Assembly: GCA_026397035.1 (NCBI GenBank)
Contig: JAPLVQ010000036.1
Span: 1-6,837, forward strand
DNA length: 6,837 nucleotides
Source: Candidatus Iainarchaeum sp.
GTDB lineage: Archaea; Iainarchaeota; Iainarchaeia; Iainarchaeales; JAAZKV01
Direction of reading: 5' to 3'
Position 1 is the stretch's first letter; each line of letters opens with the position of its first letter. Made by a program: the position numbers and the translations under genes. This document shows positions 5,405 to 6,837 of the stretch, piece by piece. Under the pieces are notes generated by a model. That model was not told the origin of the DNA and searched no databases. It was given only the letters and a program-made list of their open reading frames with translations.

Positions 5405-6286
5405 CTAAATCAATAATTTACCATATTTAATACTCCCAGATAATCTCACTAATTTTGCAAAAAATGCATAAGCTATCCCTCCAAGAACAATCAAGAAAGT
5501 ATGAAAAATGGATTTATTTTCCATAAACACTACTCCCGTCGGGCTTGAAAGTTTCATATTTCCGCTTTTCATCCATTGCCCGGTCGCTTTTTTAAAATCT
5601 TTACTAAATGGAATCCAAAAACCATATTTTATCCCAAAAAAATCAATTGCGCGCACAGGGTGTTCACGATAAAGTAACGGATCAAATCGTTGAAGCATTA
5701 ATCTTCTGCGTGCATATTTAAACGCATTATTAAAACCCGGCTCTATTTTATGCTCATGTCTTACTTTAGCAATATATCCAAAAAAGCTTTCATACCCTGC
5801 ATCCCATATTCTAAAAGCAAGATCGGTATCATCACGCATCCCACTTCCTTTCTCATTAAATTTATCAGTAAAACCTCCTGCTTCACTTACAGCCTTTTTT
5901 AAATAAACAGTACAAGCGCCTCCGGTAGTGTCATAAGTTGAAACAAAACCGTATTTTTTATTTTCATTAAATTTCTTCATTACTATTTTTAGCCAATTTT
6001 TCTCCGGAACACAATCTGAACCGAATAAAGCAAAATAAGGAAACTTTGATTCAAAAACAGCGAGCTTTTTGCAAGCAACAGCCCCTTTTCTTTCATCAAA
6101 ATGAAAAAGTCTTATTTTGTCTTTAAATAATTTCAAATAATCAAGCGCATCGGCACTGGTTGATTCATCCATTACAATGATTTCAAAATAATTTTTTTGA
6201 TAATTAAGCGATAAAAAAGCTGGAATAGATTCTTTTAGATTTTCAATCTCGTTAAAAGAAGTTACAATAATGCTTACTCCTTGCAC
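5405..6286 (-). CDS. Family 2 (GT-A) glycosyltransferase with C-terminal membrane segment
   Basis: This 293-residue GT-A enzyme probably moves a sugar from a nucleotide or dolichyl-phosphate donor to a growing surface glycan on the cytoplasmic side. The N-terminus VSIIVTSFNEIENL (4-17) is the family's first strand and loop, and Asp40 in VMDES is the usual nucleotide-binding acid. FALFGSDC (85-92) stands at the DxD position with Asp91, but Gly replaces the first Asp. MRDDTDLAFRIWDAGY (150-165) holds the late acidic motif with the likely catalytic Asp152/Asp153. A single hydrophobic stretch (about 260-280) may anchor the C-terminus. The start codon is GTG (6286-6284): an in-frame TGA lies three codons upstream and no other start fits the family's N-terminus. 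It is convergent to the alg13-like gene and divergent from the radical SAM gene. Donor and acceptor are unknown. Confidence 0.87.
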   Translation of the reverse strand: MQGVSIIVTSFNEIENLKESIPAFLSLNYQKNYFEIIVMDESTSADALDYLKLFKDKIRLFHFDERKGAVACKKLAVFESKFPYFALFGSDCVPEKNWLKIVMKKFNENKKYGFVSTYDTTGGACTVYLKKAVSEAGGFTDKFNEKGSGMRDDTDLAFRIWDAGYESFFGYIAKVRHEHKIEPGFNNAFKYARRRLMLQRFDPLLYREHPVRAIDFFGIKYGFWIPFSKDFKKATGQWMKSGNMKLSSPTGVVFMENKSIFHTFLIVLGGIAYAFFAKLVRLSGSIKYGKLLI

Positions 6287-6291
6287 AAAAA

Positions 6292-6298
6292 ATCACTT
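6292..6298 (-). promoter_or_regulatory. Shine-Dalgarno-like site of the GT2 gene
   Basis: On the minus strand AAGTGAT lies five T residues before the GTG start. It matches the GTGAT half of the archaeal consensus, and it supports GTG as the start. Confidence 0.5.
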
Positions 6299-6312
6299 CG
6301 TAGATTATGATG

Positions 6313-6376
6313 AACCACAAAGGTTTAATAATCAAATTACCTCTTTTGATTTGTGGTTAAATAAGGATTTGTGATT
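6313..6376. repeat. Three TTTGTGRTT elements in the GT2/radical SAM divergent spacer
   Basis: AACCACAAA (6313-6321) and TTTGTGGTT (6350-6358) are perfect 9-bp inverted arms separated by 28 bp. A third element, TTTGTGATT (6368-6376), repeats the second in direct orientation. The longer units GATTTGTGGTTAAAT (6348-6362) and GATTTGTGATTAAAT (6366-6380) differ at one base and are 18 bp apart. AGGT (6321-6324) and ACCT (6339-6342) form an inner inverted pair. TTTAATAAT (6324-6332) between the arms is a weak TATA-like sequence. The layout suits an operator that controls both divergent genes. Confidence 0.65.
6371..6375 (+). promoter_or_regulatory. Shine-Dalgarno-like site of the radical SAM gene
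   Basis: GTGAT is three bases before the ATG at 6379, the same spacing as in the alg13-like gene. It lies inside the second direct repeat. An in-frame TAA (6376-6378) touches the ATG and fixes the start. Confidence 0.5.
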
Positions 6377-6378
6377 AA

Positions 6379-6837
6379 ATGAAAGTATTACTGCTTAGTC
6401 CGCCATTTATTAAAAAGTTTTCAAGAACTTCACGCAGCCCAGGAGTATCTAAAGGGGGTTGTGTATATTTTCCAATCTGGCTAGCCTATGCAGTTGGAGC
6501 ATTAGAAAAATCAGGTTTTGAAACAATGCTTCTTGACGCATCCGGAGAAAACCTTACAACTACCGAAACAATAAAAAAGATTAAGGAATTTGAACCAGAA
6601 TTAATTGCAATTGATACAGTAACCCCTTCTTTTGAAAATGATAAAAGCATTTTGAATAAAATAAAAAAAGCTGTTCCTAAGGCATTCACTATTCTTGTAG
6701 GGGATCATGTTAGTGTATTGCCAAAAAAGAGTCTTATTGAGAGCAAAGCTAATGCAGTAGCTATTAAGGAATATGACTTTATTTTAGTTGAACTAGCAAA
6801 AGCTCTTCAAGAAAAAAAAAACATAAAAAACGTCAAC
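6379..6837 (+). CDS. Probable B12-binding radical SAM protein, N-terminal domain only (cut by window edge)
   Basis: The 153 visible residues look like the Rossmann-type cobalamin-binding domain that precedes the radical SAM barrel in class B (BchE-like) enzymes. The N-terminus MKVLLLSPPF is typical, as are the following FPIWLAYAVGALEKSGFETMLLDA (31-54) and FEPELIAIDTVTPSF (71-85). GDH (108-110) stands where many members have GGPH. The KEYDF segment (130-134) resembles the usual GEGE turn but is altered. The canonical B12-ligating DxHxxG is not seen, as is common in this class. The CxxxCxxC cluster motif would lie past the right edge, so the radical SAM assignment is inferred from this domain. 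Such enzymes methylate or rearrange lipids, sugars and tetrapyrroles. Next to glycosyltransferases, a role in modifying a glycan or lipid carrier is plausible but unproven. Confidence 0.7.
   Translation, partial: MKVLLLSPPFIKKFSRTSRSPGVSKGGCVYFPIWLAYAVGALEKSGFETMLLDASGENLTTTETIKKIKEFEPELIAIDTVTPSFENDKSILNKIKKAVPKAFTILVGDHVSVLPKKSLIESKANAVAIKEYDFILVELAKALQEKKNIKNVN

Noticed and set aside
6486..6689. Minus-strand 67-codon ORF opposite the radical SAM gene
   Set aside because: Antisense shadow of the B12-binding-like domain.
1..6837. tRNA or rRNA genes, insertion sequences or att sites
   Set aside because: No cloverleaf-like segment with a GGTTCRA-type arm, no transposase-like ORF and no flanking terminal repeats were found on reading the spacers.

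Overview
The window looks archaeal. It holds an AglB/STT3-type oligosaccharyltransferase, an Alg7-like polyprenyl-phosphate sugar-1-phosphate transferase and an archaeal-style endonuclease IV. AT-rich TATA-like boxes sit about 23-26 bp before several start codons, which suggests leaderless transcripts, while an internal operon gene has a GGTGAT Shine-Dalgarno. The low GC content, short spacers and style of the AglB sequence suggest a DPANN-type lineage (Woesearchaeota/Pacearchaeota-like). That placement is inference and cannot be proven from the window.

Layout: (1) 1-466, minus: 5' part of an endonuclease IV (Nfo) gene that runs off the left edge. (2) 467-696: divergent spacer with a 35-bp tandem duplication and two tiny coupled ORFs running into the nfo start. 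(3) 697-3075, plus: AglB with a histidine-rich cytoplasmic tail; the true start may be TTG at 736. (4) 3222-4262, plus: GlcNAc-1-P transferase-like membrane enzyme (Alg7/AglH/MraY superfamily). (5) 4263-4362: spacer with an 8-bp motif repeated three times at exactly 17-bp intervals, overlapping an AT-rich inverted repeat, then a TATA-like box. (6) 4363-4812 and 4849-5322, plus: an Alg14-like/Alg13-like pair forming one split glycosyltransferase. (7) 5405-6286, minus: family 2 glycosyltransferase with a C-terminal membrane anchor. (8) 6287-6378: divergent spacer with inverted and direct copies of TTTGTGRTT. (9) 6379-6837, plus: N-terminal cobalamin-binding-like domain of a probable B12-dependent radical SAM protein, cut by the right edge.

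Taken together, the plus-strand genes make a compact N-glycosylation locus. The Alg7-like enzyme would load the first sugar phosphate on dolichyl phosphate. The Alg14/Alg13 complex would add the second sugar on the cytoplasmic face. AglB would move the finished glycan to Asn residues outside the membrane. The GT2 enzyme and the radical SAM protein may extend or modify the glycan or its lipid carrier. The most notable points are the eukaryote-like order of functions built with a capsule-type (bacterial-looking) Alg14/Alg13 pair, the His-rich AglB tail, the WWDQG variant of the AglB signature, and four spacers that each carry ordered repeats next to start codons.
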